DNA of 64,000 nt, taken from assembly GCA_016110215.1 (NCBI GenBank), contig JADWQD010000002.1, positions 2,542,001 through 2,606,000 of the forward strand, given 5' to 3'. This document shows positions 19,749-31,900 of the stretch, one piece after another; the stretch's first letter is position 1; every line of letters begins with the position of its first letter. The notes beneath the pieces are model-generated. The model saw only the letters and a list, made by a program, of their open reading frames with translations, did no database searches and had not been told where the DNA came from. This DNA is from Capronia americana (taxonomy: Eukaryota; Ascomycota; Eurotiomycetes; Chaetothyriales; Herpotrichiellaceae). The position numbers were made by a program, and so were the translations under genes.

Positions 19749-21987
19749 ATGCTCAATACCTCGCTCGCAATGCCCCGACTCGAACCTTCCCGAACAAACA
19801 CAATTACCCAAGTCACTCGTAGGAGGGGACCACCGGATGAAGAATGGGACCGCGTGAAGCCCTTGATCAAACGGTACTACATCGTGGAGAAAAGAAAGTT
19901 GAAGGATGTTCGTCTGCTACTGCTTGACGAACATGAGTTCGATGCGGCGTCAGTATCAGATCTGGCATCTCACGGAGGGTTCCTAACATCCTGCCAGCAT
20001 ACATATGATCAGGACTAAGATCACAGAATGGGGCTTCAAGAAGAACTTCAAAAGACGAGAGCATGAGACGGCGGCAAATGAGGCAAATCGTCTCTCTGAT
20101 CTCGGCATGCCTCTCCCTGTCGAACTCCAGATTGATGGCAGGCCTTGTGACTGGGACCGTGTCAATCGTCACTACGGTAGAGAACACAATGGCTCCCGAC
20201 TGCGAAGTACCTCCTCCTGGCATGCTTTCCTTTCAAGAGTCGCCTTGAAGACCACACCCATCGAATACAACCTCGAACTCTCATTGAAACAATTAAAGGA
20301 CTACTGGTCTGCTGTAGTTGCTAAGGACGAGAGCCGTGCTTCAGTGAGAGCGAAGCGCAGGTCTGCACGGACAAGATATGATCCTCACAATATCGAGATC
20401 GGGTTCTTTGGAGGACTCAATCTCATTGACCAAGGACACGTTGAACAAGGATGGCAAGAGATCAATGAGATGTGCGGGGCGGTGATTGATACCATCCGAC
20501 TGCAGGAGCCGAGTCTTCTGTTGTCCATCATCAGCCTCTTCTCAGCCAGTCTCTGGATCGAACATCACGATCTCTTCCTTCTCGTCACCAAATATGTCCT
20601 TGCCGCGTGTGACATGCTGCTCATGCGGTCGCATCCCATAACCACGGTTCTGACGACGCTAGTTAACTTGCCTCAGACCGCAGCTGTTGTTGATGACTTT
20701 GCGGAAATAGCGTATCAAGTCATGGTGGATACAGTCACCGAGCACCCAGACCAAGTCAAGCTTGACCGCTACTACACCTACTGCGTGGAGGAATACCTCA
20801 TCAGCAAGATCAAGTCGAGGCTAGAGCGACACGAAGCCTACGAACTTGTGTCCACGAAGCTTGCTCATTACAAGCGAACCCTTGGCCCTCGAAGCAGACA
20901 TACGATATCCATGCGATCTCAGTTAGCGAAGATGCACCTGAGCGATGCTCGCAAGCAGCAGCCAGGAACAAGAGAGCGGAAAGAAGCAGAGGACAAAGGG
21001 ATGGCACTCCTGCACGAGATTGTCAAACAGGGAGAGAAATACCCCAACGATCGCTATCGGATTGGGACTTACTCCATGGCTGCAAGAGATCTCGCTCGAT
21101 TCTACTTTGCCAAACAGGACTTCAGGAATGCTCAGGTGCATTACTGCAAGGCAGTACTCTGGGGTGCTGAGAAGTTCGGCAGGATGCATTCACATGTCGC
21201 GCTTGTGCTTCGCGAGTTCAGGGCCCTCCAGAGAATGGCAGAGCTGGACATTGATATTGAGGTGGAGGCGGCGTTCAACCCAGTTCGGAACGCAGAGGAA
21301 GACCAACCTCCTGAGAGCCAGTCTGAGTTGGTCGAAATTGGGGTAGGTGACGTGCAGGGTGGTAAACTTGACAGTCCTAGTTTCGAAGAATTTTCCGGTG
21401 ACGCTGAGACTTTCGTCAATGATGGTCAGTTTGATCCTTCCACTGTTCAAGGCGGGCAAATAACAAATAACGGCACGATTGCGTCTAACGTATTCGACTG
21501 GGCTTTGGATGACCTCGATCAAGGCTCTCCGAGGCACATGATGCCAGGAGAACTATTGGATGGTCATCCAGAGACCTTCAACAACTCGCAGTCACCGATA
21601 CTCGACATCCCGCAGGACATTGCAATGTTCTATGAGGATGGAACTCCTTCCGCTGAGGTCTTAATCAGCACCTGTCAAGAGGAGTCTCAACCGGGAATGG
21701 TCGCCGAAACGCAGTCACCGATACTCTACAACCCCCAGAACGTCACAATGTGCTCTGCAGAGAGGGCTCTTTCCGCTGAGGTTTTATTCAGCTCTTGTCA
21801 AGAAGACTCATACCCAGGGACCGTCACCGACACGCAGGCACCGATACTTTACAACCCGCAGGACGTCGCAAGGGTCCCTCGAGAGAATGCTCTTCCCGCT
21901 GAGATTTTATTCAGCTCCTGTTACGAGGATGCTGATGTGGGAGATATACATATGGGTGAAATCGACCAGCTTCTTGAGGAGTGGTAG
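19749..21987 (+). CDS. Clr5-domain protein A with TPR-like region and C-terminal 41-residue repeats
   Basis: Two exons (19749-19948 and 19998-21987) give 729 residues. The N-terminal Clr5 domain covers about 34-90 (EEWDRVKPLIKRYYI ... LLLDEHEFDAA ... KITEWGFKKNF). This DNA-binding-like module is named from fission yeast Clr5, a heterochromatin/silencing factor, and is amplified in Pezizomycotina. The middle is helical with TPR-like helices, for example DLARFYFAKQDFRNAQVHYCKAVL (about 435-460). The C-terminus is acidic and carries three tandem 41-residue repeats, ending QLLEEW. The intron falls after the second base of the Ala codon in FDAA, precisely as in the neighbouring paralogue. The function is unknown; a regulatory role is inferred from the domain only. 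Confidence 0.83.
21589..21957 (+). repeat. Three tandem 123-bp coding repeats (41 residues each)
   Basis: Units start at CAG 21589, 21712 and 21835, each exactly 123 bp. Each encodes Q-(S/A)-PIL, then (Y/D)-x-PQ(D/N), later (S/P)AE(V/I)L(F/I)S and a conserved Cys. Protein identity between units 2 and 3 and between 1 and 2 is about half. This is diverged duplication rather than a recent slippage product, though the unit length is exactly conserved. Confidence 0.85.
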
Positions 21988-22620
21988 ATTTTATCAAGCT
22001 CCAGTAGACAGGCTCAAACATCTGATAGTTGCATTTGACTTTCCGCGGAAGCAAGGCCGAATCTTCGATCCGTGGTTGGCGCATACTCAGGCTTGCTCAG
22101 ATGCTGAGCACCCCCGACCGACGCTAGACTTCACGCACACCACACCTGCTTTGACAACGGGTTCACGTGGCTTTGTGATCATTTCCATGCTGTTTTAGCT
22201 GCTGGAAGCGAAGTTCTCTTCAATGGACGGAGAATCAAACACGGCAACCAAGCTTGTCGGTGGTGATTGGTCAGAACAAAAGTCGTTCTGCACCGACCGC
22301 TTGGGGGGGGGCTGAACCTCTTGGTTGCCTTCTAATGATGTGGCTAGGATAGCCTGATGAGGTATGGCGCGAGGGCATAACGACCTTTGCTCTCGTGTCG
22401 AGGTGGGCAGGCGCTTCTATTTCATTCATTTCGAATGTGCTACAGTCCTTGTCTCTTTTTCGATATATACCGCTGCTTGCTTTAGGACCTAGGATCTTCT
22501 CACACAGTATCTTCTCACCTGTGACCTCGCCCACTTATACCTCCTCCAACACTTTTTCGTACAAGGCTCGTGGTCCACGATACTGAGGCTCCTCATTATC
22601 TGCAATCTTAGAAGACTACG
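21988..22620. other. Intergenic between the two Clr5-domain genes
   Basis: About 630 bp serving as promoter of the second Clr5 gene. A run of nine Gs lies at about 22304-22312, and a T/C-rich stretch with a TATATA-like element lies at about 22440-22560. No gene. Confidence 0.4.
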
Positions 22621-24953
22621 ATGTCTACCGCCGACCAACCGCGCCGCAGGAAGAAGGCGCCAAGCGAGGCTGCATGGAATTGCATCAGACCCGAGATCGA
22701 ACGTCTCTACATTCGTGAACGGCAGACGTTACCCAGGATTTCGGCAATCTTGGCTCATGATCACGATTTCCACGCCGCGTACGTACCCCTGTGATTCCGA
22801 AGGCGTGCGCTGATACCGGCAGGCCTTGCATGTACAAACACCGGATCTCCAAATGGGGTCTGAAGAAGAACTTCCGACTCGAGGAGCTCGAGGCGGTTGC
22901 CTCGACTCTCGGGCATTTTGTCCAGGCCGGATTGAACCCTCCCACTGCAATGATCGACAACCGAAAGGTCCCAATCGAACGTGCCAAACGCCATTTCAAA
23001 GCTTCCTTCCTTTGCGGAGATCAGCTGTCGTCAGGCGGAAAAATGGCCTCTCCCAAGGAATTCTCTCGACGGAATAGTCGTGCTGTTGTTGCCAAACGAA
23101 CGACACAAGCAAAGCTCGGTCTTCAACGACGATCACAAGCCGTGCCGAGGGTCCTTTTGCAGCAATCTGCGGAGTCTCATCTGCTCGAATCAACGTTGGC
23201 TGCAGTCAACAACTACTACGCATGGAGGCTTGGTCAAAGTGATGAATACTTTGCCGTCCCGAAGCATGGTGGTGAACATACTGTGATCTCGGACGAACTT
23301 GATCCAGAAGATGTCTTCTCGCTCATGCGGGATGGGGCTGACGCAGCCGTAAACGGTGCCTATCAATTGGCTCAGTCATTGATACAAGGATTTTGCAATC
23401 AGGCGCGTGTCATGCTACTCCAGCAACATCCCACTCTTCTAGAGGTTTTGTTGTACAACTTAACTTATGGCAATACTGGGTTTAGGAGTCAGTTCCAGCG
23501 GAGTGTTACATCCTACCTAGCTGCATTAGCTAGCAGACTATTCGAACATGACCATCCAGTTTCGATGATCTTGAAATTGGTAAGGTACTATGATGCACCA
23601 AGGAAAAGCTTTCAATTGGTATTGAATTTGATGTACAAAATTGCCACGAGGCAAAAAGACCAAGATGCCGAATTTATTTTCGAACTCGAATACGATCTGG
23701 TCCAAGTCAGCATTCAATGTGACGATTTTCATTCTGCCGCAGGATTCTGTCAGGCGTTGTTACAACGATACGTGGACAAACTAGACGAAAGACACAAGTT
23801 TTCCAGAAGACTGCTGATATTGCTTGGGCAGCTCTATTGGAAACACAATTTCAATGACAAAGCCGAGCAGTTTATCCTCAGAGTTCTTGAACTGGATGAT
23901 TCCTATGCACGGGACGCTCGAAACGCAGATTGCGTCAGCCTGTATGCTATGGATTACCTTGGCCTGATATGCGAGAAAAAAGAAGACTGGTCAGGTGCAG
24001 AGAAGTGGTATCGTCAAGCTTATGAGGCGGCTTGTTATTTGTTCGGCGTGGAAGATAGTACAGCTCGATTCTATCTATCCATACTGAAGGGAGTTCAGCG
24101 AAGATTGAGCGAGACGGATGATGTTCTTGATGAAGATCAGATTGACGAGGCTGATATCCTTGAAGAGATTCGAATTCAGACCGCGCGGTTGGACTTGGAG
24201 GGGGTTCCAAATGAGGCCGACTTCGAGACCCGCACTACAGCGTGGAATGAATGCCAGGCAGACATCCAGGACGCCAATGACAGCAGTCACCCCGGCAGGA
24301 ATGGAAGGGTAAATGAAGATGATACCTCAAGTACCAGTCAGGAGAAAGGCAGCCATCAGAGGTCTCGATCAGCCGAATCTCAAGACGCCAACAACGATAT
24401 ACCTGTTGATGGAGAATCGGCCTGGGATGCGGCCCATGCCCCCGGCCAAGAGCATGAGAAAGAGCATTGCCTGGTGTCATCACTCCAGTGTTTGGAAGGT
24501 CCTGCAAACGGAACAGCCTTCGACACCTTTAACGAAATGGATGTGGCTTTTCACCTGCCTGCGTATTCCGCTGCGGACTTATACATCAGTGCTACCGAGC
24601 CGCCATTCACTGCTTCAGAACTAGCATCTGATGCTTCAGAGCAAGCATGCAGCGCTCCTAAAACACCCTCGTTGCACTCAAAAGGGCTAGATCCCACGAC
24701 CGCTGAACAATATATCGATCCCCTCCCACCACTGGAGAACGGCCCTGAATTCGACGAGTTTGACAACGTCAAGGCCAGCGATATGACAGAGTTCGACCAG
24801 ATGATGCTAGACACGGACGACAACGCTAATGTCTTCAACCCCGGATTCTTTGACTGCTTCGAACTGCAAGATTGGCATGCGCTGGAAGGACACGACGCGG
24901 CGAACGGTCAAGATCCCGACATCGATTGGGGAGATCTAATGATTTTCGAATAA
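22621..24953 (+). CDS. Clr5-domain protein B with TPR-like region
   Basis: Paralogue of the gene just upstream. Two exons (22621-22778 and 22823-24953) give 762 residues. The Clr5 domain covers about 16-75 (SEAAWNCIRPEIERLYI ... HDHDFHAA ... RISKWGLKKNF). It is followed by a helical region with TPR-like units (LLILLGQLYWKHNFNDKAEQ, and YLGLICEKKEDWSGAEKWYR), then a long acidic Ser/Glu/Asp-rich tail ending DIDWGDLMIFE. The intron position and phase match protein A, which supports local duplication followed by strong divergence outside the Clr5 domain. The 41-residue repeats of protein A are absent. The acidic tail could act as an activation region; that is inference. The function is not known. 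Confidence 0.83.
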
Positions 24954-26015
24954 GGCCAGGGTGGAATGTGACTGCTCATCGGCGGCGATGGGACGAGGAC
25001 TGTACCGCAAACACTAGACCCGAACGGCTCGCAACGTCGGTGCTCATACCTCAAGATGCGGCAAGACTCGAACATATGCACATGGAGTCTAGGCGACAAA
25101 TATCGGTTCAATTCCCGGGATACCTTGACATGTATTTGGCAGTGAGAGGATGATGAGCTAACGAAGGCACGGTGACTCTCTTTATTTACAGTACGAAGCT
25201 TGGAGTTTGGGAGGAGTTCCGGCAGGGAATGAAATCTTTCTTATTATCACATCATTCATGGTAATTCGTCTCCGAAACCTCTGTTAAGAAGCGAGGTATG
25301 CAAACATGTCAAGAATTTAAATCAACAACGCCATGACTTCTCCTCTTGGTATTGCGATACCTCCGGGGTCGTACATAGATCGTATCCCTATTCTGCTTCT
25401 AGTACCTGAACATTTGCTGGCCTAGGCTGACTTGTCTGATTCCAAAACCTTGATCTTGTCAGCTATACATGGTACAGCTGAATGAGAGTCGCCGACCGTA
25501 CCATCGAGAGGCGGGTCGTCCGTCATCGAATTCGATGTCGGTGATCCTAGTCGTGACTGTATCGTAGTGTGGGAGCGCGTCATGGCCATTGGTCGGAATA
25601 CGGCCATCCTGAGCGACCCTGAGCGGCCTGCCAACGTGGCAAGCGGGCAGAAACCTAGAGGCAGAACGAAGCAGGATCGGTCAGAACTGCTTCTTCCCGC
25701 TTTTCGTAGTCGAGACCGCACTTCATCTTGACATCGTCCCCGGATATCATCTTCCCTAGAGCAGACATCCATCCACCCACCCAGCGAAGGTTGATTGTGA
25801 TGATCCTGGTACTGTAGGCATGGGTATCTAAACCTCCCTCTCCCCTCCGCCTACTTCCAAGCTTGACCTCGAACTCGAGCTCCCTCCAATTTAGTACCTT
25901 CCCAGAAATTTTAGAGTCTCAACCCACCCCAACCCAACCCAACCACGTTAATGTGTGTGCGTGCGTGCGTGCGTCCGATCTGGCCGCGTTTGGACTTCTT
26001 CACATCTTCACATCT
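24954..26015. other. Intergenic, simple-sequence tracts
   Basis: About 1.06 kb between convergent genes (Clr5 B and FMC1). It contains CCCAACC repeats at about 25923-25946 followed by a GTGC tetranucleotide run (about 25951-25974). A 116-codon minus-strand frame at 25422-25772 has no recognisable motif. No gene is supported. Confidence 0.4.
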
Positions 26016-26396
26016 TCACTCCTTCTTCCTCCCCAGTCCACCCAAACCATACTCGACCGGCAAATCCATGCCCACGCGCCGCGCCGACAACCGTACTCTC
26101 TCCTCCTCATCCATGCCCATCCCGGGATTATACCGGTGGAGGAGCGTGCCGTACATCCTCTGCGCGCGCAGGTAAGTGACGAACTGCTCGAGTTCCTGGA
26201 GGCGGGCGAGGGCTTGGGCCTCGGAAGGCTGTTGCTCCGGCGAGGGTGAGGAGACGTGTTTGCGGATGGAGGCGTGGATGGGCGTTCGGGGGAGGGTGTG
26301 CCGTGGTTGCGGCGTCGGTGGGAGTTCGCGCAGGAGACGCCGGTAGAGGGAGCGGAGGGTGGGTGTTGCTTTGGTGGTGGCGGTTGTGGTGGACAT
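26016..26396 (-). CDS. fmc1: FMC1-like mitochondrial F1-ATPase assembly factor (LYR family)
   Basis: Small mitochondrial protein needed, at least at elevated temperature in yeast, for assembly of the F1 sector of ATP synthase, working with the Atp12 chaperone. The 126-residue product begins at the ATG at 26396; the frame is open further upstream but only this start gives the family N-terminus. It shows LRSLYRRLLRELP (LYR-type motif, residues about 14-26) and ends with YNPGMGMDEEERVRLSARRVGMDLP, the conserved FMC1 C-terminal block. Between them is a variable Pro/Ser-rich segment. Single exon. It lies tail-to-head downstream of the F-box gene on the same strand. Confidence 0.85.
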   Translation of the reverse strand: MSTTTATTKATPTLRSLYRRLLRELPPTPQPRHTLPRTPIHASIRKHVSSPSPEQQPSEAQALARLQELEQFVTYLRAQRMYGTLLHRYNPGMGMDEEERVRLSARRVGMDLPVEYGLGGLGRKKE

Positions 26397-26869
26397 GGTT
26401 GTGAATGTGAGTTTAAGTCTTACTTTGGACTTGACTACTCGTATGACTACTCGTACTCGTAATTGGGGATGGTCGGGTGCTTTGATCGAGATTGGTATTA
26501 GACGTTGGAGTTCTTGATCAGGGTTATGATGGTTGAATGTACGAGTATGGAGTATCTCGCTGGCCTTGGCATGCATCGTTGATGAAAAGCTCAGCCTTGT
26601 TGCCACGGCGAGGCTGGCGTTCAGCCTTGCCTCCACTCGTACTTTTTAAATTGCTGCTGCATCATTCCATTGATCTTTGGACGAGCCACCTTATCATGGC
26701 TTGGCTTTCACATCGTCGCCATTCGTATTAGCATCTCGATTCGCGCGAGATTAGGCCGAACTCGGTCTATTTCGAGGACGGGCTCTCTCTGATATCTTTT
26801 CGCCCTTGGATATTTTTCCGCTCTTCGATATCATTCCACCGCTGTCACTTTTCGCTGAACCGTTCTACT
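26397..26869. other. Intergenic: FMC1 promoter, F-box gene 3' flank
   Basis: About 470 bp. CTCGTA/TACTCG-type short repeats lie just upstream of FMC1 (about 26437-26462). The open frame that continues FMC1 upstream has no conserved sequence. Confidence 0.4.
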
Positions 26870-28672
26870 CTATGTCGGCTGCCGTCTATTGGTGCGCCAT
26901 CCTGATTCTCTATTCCCACGATCCTGATGAGACGTGTTCAAACGCAATCTTTCATCCCATCCTTCCTCTTTTACTCCACCGTCGCTGTCTATGGTGCCGT
27001 GTTTTAATACCCAGGAAAGATCGAGTTGTTTTCTCAACAGGACTGGGTCGGTGCTTTCTTTGCCTTCTCGGGGTCGCTCGTAGCATGATAAATTTAAGAT
27101 AGGTTGTTCAGAGTCCCGAGCTTGGTTGTCATCGAGGTTAATGTCGATATCGGTCTTGTGGCTGCGGATGTCGTCAGTGGAGACAAAGTCTAACTGTAGG
27201 ACATGGTTCTCAATGCCTGCATAGACGGTGGGTGAGCTGGGTGATGGACTCGAAAGAGAGTAGACAGAGCCACGGTAGCCTTGCGACCGCTTCCGCGGGT
27301 AGCGAGGTAGAGGCTCCCACAGTCGTTCACCGAAATTTACCGTTGGCGTGAGGAAGATGTTGATGCCTCTTCGCGCCGCCCGCTTCTTCGGGCCACTGAT
27401 CGGCTGAGTTGGTTGTGCATTAAGGTATGAATATGCCTTTGCGCCCGGCATGCGGAGGTCAAAGGTTCTGAGGCAGCCGTTCTCGGAACTGCCGGCCAGA
27501 AAGTGCTCGTGGCCCACGGCGAGGAGAGAAAGAATCTGCCCGGAATCAACAGCATCCACATATTCGGCGACTGACTTTGAAGCTATCCTCGTGTCGTGTA
27601 GCCTAGCGATACCATCTGTCCATCCCGACAGAAACAGTGTCCCAGGACGACTCCCGCCGGTGCCAACATCATCGAGCGGCACGATAACGTTGGCACAGTG
27701 CCGGCTCATAAATTGGTCGCTTGCCTCAGAGTAGCTCATTGATTCAGAGAGCGGTGTCGAGCTTAAACCAGTTTGACTGATGTCATAGATGTGGATGGGA
27801 GCCCGGTCACGCCCTTGGAGAAACTGATTGGCAATCGCGACTGTGCTGTCGGATAAGAACTTGATGCAGCGCATCCGTTGTTGGATGTTGTACCGGTCCT
27901 CCAGCTTGACAGAATCGCTAGGTCGGACGAGCTTCTGTTGGCTGTGTACAGGGTACAGATTGATGGAATGGTCACCGCAAGCCGCAAGTATAGGATCAGC
28001 GCTCTGGCTTATATCCATGCATGTGTGGTCACCGGGTGGGATTGCGTAGCGAGACTGCTGCGTAAAGACATCGGGATCCGAGGTTTGGACTTTGACAACT
28101 TCGTGGTTGGCCCTTCGAAAGACGACTGTTTCGCCATCTGGGCCATCAAGCTGGTGCGGCCGTAGAATTCGTACATCTAGAATGTCCAGTTCCTGTCTGT
28201 GGTCATCTGGTATCCTGTACGAGCTCCAGGTCGTCACCCCATCTTTGATCGTTCGGGTCCGTAGCCGGCCTGCCGCTCCCCACGCCAACACTTCCTTTCG
28301 ACTTGACCAGGAACGTCCCTCCCATATTTCGTAGCTGTCAATGGCTGGGTGGTAGCCTAATTTGTGACCGCCCAGCGCATACTGAGGATAGTCGATATTG
28401 TCGGGTGGCGGGTAGCATTCTCGGGCTATAAATGCTCGCCGGTCCCAAGCCCGGGAGCGAGATGTTAAGGTGCGCGCGACATCTCTCCACAACGGCGGTG
28501 TATTGATAGTTGGAAAGGCTCTATGGACGAACGTTCGAAAGACATTGTAGTCATCCGCTGATATGATCGAATGGAGATTGCGATCTGTCCGTGCGAGGTT
28601 GACGATAGATGAAGCGCTTGGCAAGTATCCAACGATCTGTTCGATCACTTCAACCGGCAAATCTTGTAACAT
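26870..28672 (-). CDS. F-box protein with WD-like repeat region
   Basis: Probable substrate receptor of an SCF ubiquitin ligase. The 600-residue single exon is taken from the first ATG (28672); four more in-frame codons upstream have no ATG. The F-box occupies residues 1 to about 45 (MLQDLPVEVIEQIVGYLPSA, then a Leu/Arg-rich helix). The rest contains beta-propeller-like stretches, for example GTLFLSGWTDGIARLHDTR and FLAGSSENGCLRTFDLRMPG (about 340-420), suggesting degenerate WD40 repeats used for substrate binding. The C-terminus is charged. The substrate cannot be guessed. It is divergent from pms1 with about 325 bp between starts. Confidence 0.82.
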   Translation of the reverse strand: MLQDLPVEVIEQIVGYLPSASSIVNLARTDRNLHSIISADDYNVFRTFVHRAFPTINTPPLWRDVARTLTSRSRAWDRRAFIARECYPPPDNIDYPQYALGGHKLGYHPAIDSYEIWEGRSWSSRKEVLAWGAAGRLRTRTIKDGVTTWSSYRIPDDHRQELDILDVRILRPHQLDGPDGETVVFRRANHEVVKVQTSDPDVFTQQSRYAIPPGDHTCMDISQSADPILAACGDHSINLYPVHSQQKLVRPSDSVKLEDRYNIQQRMRCIKFLSDSTVAIANQFLQGRDRAPIHIYDISQTGLSSTPLSESMSYSEASDQFMSRHCANVIVPLDDVGTGGSRPGTLFLSGWTDGIARLHDTRIASKSVAEYVDAVDSGQILSLLAVGHEHFLAGSSENGCLRTFDLRMPGAKAYSYLNAQPTQPISGPKKRAARRGINIFLTPTVNFGERLWEPLPRYPRKRSQGYRGSVYSLSSPSPSSPTVYAGIENHVLQLDFVSTDDIRSHKTDIDINLDDNQARDSEQPILNLSCYERPREGKESTDPVLLRKQLDLSWVLKHGTIDSDGGVKEEGWDERLRLNTSHQDRGNRESGWRTNRRQPT

Positions 28673-28998
28673 TGGGGTTGACAATGCTCATCGGCTCACG
28701 TATGCACGGGTCAGAAGCGTAGTATGTGTGTCTTGGTGAGCAAAATGGAATCGAGTCATGATTGCCAGTATGCCTTAGTTTTCTTACGCTGATATTCTCG
28801 CCTCGCCGCTGAAGAGATCGACGTCATTCTTGGCACGTCAGGGACCGCGCACGGACCACATTCTGTTCCGCCAATGAGCTGCCTGGAACTCTCACCGCGC
28901 CTCGTGTTTCATTCGCGATCAAATCAACTTTCCTCGTCGACGACAGCGACTTTGACATTCTGAATTCGCGTGTCCCCTTCCATCAAATATGGGCTGGC
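28673..28998. promoter_or_regulatory. Bidirectional promoter between F-box gene and pms1
   Basis: A 326-bp interval separates the two start codons, so both genes must share it. No ACGCGT (MluI box) element is seen, although pms1-type repair genes are often cell-cycle regulated. Confidence 0.5.
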
Positions 28999-31900
28999 AT
29001 GGCCACCATCAAGGCCATCGAGGCCAAGTCTGTACACCAGATCCAATCGGGTCAGGTCATCGTCGACCTGTGTTCTGTGGTCAAAGAGTTGGTTGAGAAC
29101 AGCCTTGATGCCGGTGCCACTGCCCTTGAGGTACGGTTCAAAAACAACGGCTTGGATTCCATCGAGGTACAAGACAATGGCTCCGGCATTGATCCTGCCA
29201 ACTACGAGAATGTTGCGTTGAAGCACTTCACTTCCAAGTTGTCCAGCTACGATGACCTCTCTACTCTTCACACCTTTGGCTTTCGAGGCGAAGCCCTTTC
29301 GTCCCTTTGTGCGCTTTCCAAGTTTTCTCTCGTTACTGCACAAGTAGACGAGGCGCCCAAGGGTAAAAGGCTCGAATTTGACACGCTGGGCAAATTGAAG
29401 TCGACCACGATTGTGGCGGCTCAGAAAGGCACAACTGCTACCGTTGAGAACCTATTTGAAAGCCTTCCCGTCAGACGCAAAGAGCTGAGCAAGAATATCA
29501 AGCGAGAGTATGGGAAGGTCCTAGGACTTTTGCATGCTTATGCGTGCATCGGTGTCAATGTCAAATTCACAGTGAAGAATACCATGCCAAAAAGCAAGAG
29601 CGTGTCGGTCTTTTCGACTAAAGGCAATGCCACCACGCGGGAGAATATAGCGAACGTCTACGGTACGAAGACCTTAAGTGCCCTGGCCCCTTTGGACCTC
29701 GATCTCCAGTATCAGTCTACCTTGACGCAAATGGCACGGAAAGAAGACCATACCAGCATACGAGTTAAGGGCCACATTTCTAAACCTATATTCGGGGAAG
29801 GACGGCAGACCCCCGATCGACAAATGTTCTTCGTCAATGGTAGGCCGTGTGGTCTGCCACAGATAGCAAAAGCTATCAACGAGGTATACAGGGCGTTCAA
29901 TGTTTCGCAGTCGCCCTTCATTTTCGCAGACCTCCAGATGGACACCAACGCATACGATGTAAATGTGTCGCCGGATAAGAGAACTATATTGCTCCATGAC
30001 TCAGCGTCGCTTATTGAGAACCTGAAAACCGCCTTGAATGATATGTTCGATCAGCAAGAACAGACGGTACCGCAATCTCAGCTGCCAAAAACGAAATTGC
30101 CGTCCTTTCAGAGACTGAATTTTCAGCGCCAGGCATCTTTAGATTCACCAGACGCAGCCAGCCGACGGACGTCCCTGTCGGACACCGAAGACTTGCGCAA
30201 TGATAGCCAGGACGAAGACGAACAAGAATCAAGTCGAACGAGTTTCAGGAACTCGGTCTTGCGAGACCACTTCCAAAATGTGGCCAGCACAAGAGAGGAG
30301 CCAGTATCAAACGAGAAGCGACAGGCCAATATACGGAAGACTCAGGAAAACCAAGCCAAAAAGATTGCCCAGAAGATCCGTGAGCATGAAGCTCAAGGAG
30401 CGGATGAATACGACGATATCCGCGAGATCGACTCCCTGGGTCAGCAGACCGCATCCGACCAAGAGGAAGAGGAAGAGGATGAACCTTCTCAGAATGAACC
30501 AATTAATTTACGCGCACGAGACTTCAATTCAAGAATGGCTGCAGCCCAGTTGAATTCGCGAAACCAGCCAGATTCACGCGAGAAATCGCCACAGCAATCT
30601 CCGGAGATAGCAGCTATAGCACAGTCAACGGCTGCCGAAGACAAAGGGGTTGTGCCTAACGCTTTCGATCGCATGAGGCCAAAACGAATGCCTGCAGAAA
30701 TAGCCACCGTCACGGTTGGGGACCAGACGTTCACCACAATACTAGGTAGTCAGCCCTCCAGATCGCAGGAGGTGGGAAGAAGCACCGATTCTGTGGCCAG
30801 CACGGTCGGGCCAAGGAAGCGTGCAGAAAGTCCGGGCACGCGACAATTTTCGCAACAGCTCCGCAGATTCGAGGTTCGACGACCCGAAACTGCGGATCAG
30901 CAAGAAGCCGAAGATGAGGATGCAGATGAGGAGCTAGAAGCTCGAGGTGACACTGATGACAACGAAGACTCTCAGCCTGAACAAGAAGTCGACTCGGATA
31001 TATTGAGTCTCAATGGTGCCGAGGAACAGACGACTCCTATGCAAGATGGCGATAACGGAGCCGACGACGACTATATCGATGAAGAAGAAAAGAAGAGGGC
31101 TGAAGACGCCAAGGTTGAGGAGCTCATTCGAGCGGCTGAAGCCAGCTCTGCTTTACCGAGCAAAGAGAACCTGAAAAGAGCGACAAAAGCTCTTGCTGGC
31201 ACACGGACGAGGGATTCAACGACACACTTGCTAGCAACCGTCCCTATCTCCATCTCATCAATAGCCTCTCAAGTACGCGAACACAGTGAAGTTGCGAGTA
31301 ATGACCGCAGGAACTTCGAACCACGGGCTGATGGACCGGAGGCCGGACTCGCACAGGACCCTGAGGTCCGACTCTCATTGACAGTCTCCAAGCCCGACTT
31401 TGCGAGAATGAGAATTGTCGGTCAATTCAACCTTGGCTTCATCCTTGCGGTTCGACCTTCCCGTTCGGATTTCGAAGAAAATGATCAGTCAAAGCAAGAT
31501 GAACTATTCATCATTGATCAGCATGCTTCTGATGAGAAGTACAACTTCGAGAGACTGCAGGCCGAGACCGTCGTAGGCAATCAACGACTAGTGCGACCAG
31601 TCATCCTTGAGCTAACCGCTGTCGAAGAAGAGATCGTCCTCGAGAACAACAATGCACTAGAAAAGAACGGGTTCCTGGTGGAGATTGACACCAGCGGAGA
31701 AAGCATGGTCGGACAACGGTGCAGCCTCGTCAGCCTCCCGTTGAGTAAAGAAGTTGTTTTTGGTGTTCGAGATCTGGAGGAACTGATCCAGTTGCTCGCC
31801 GATTCCCCCGGCTTTGGAGAAGGTGCAGTGCCCAGACCAAGCAAAGTCAGAAGGATGTTTGCGATGCGGGCATGTCGATCGAGTATCATGATCGGCAAGA

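Noticed and set aside
25422..25772. 116-codon minus-strand frame
   Set aside because: No motif and an irregular composition; it lies between gene 3' ends and has no supporting context.
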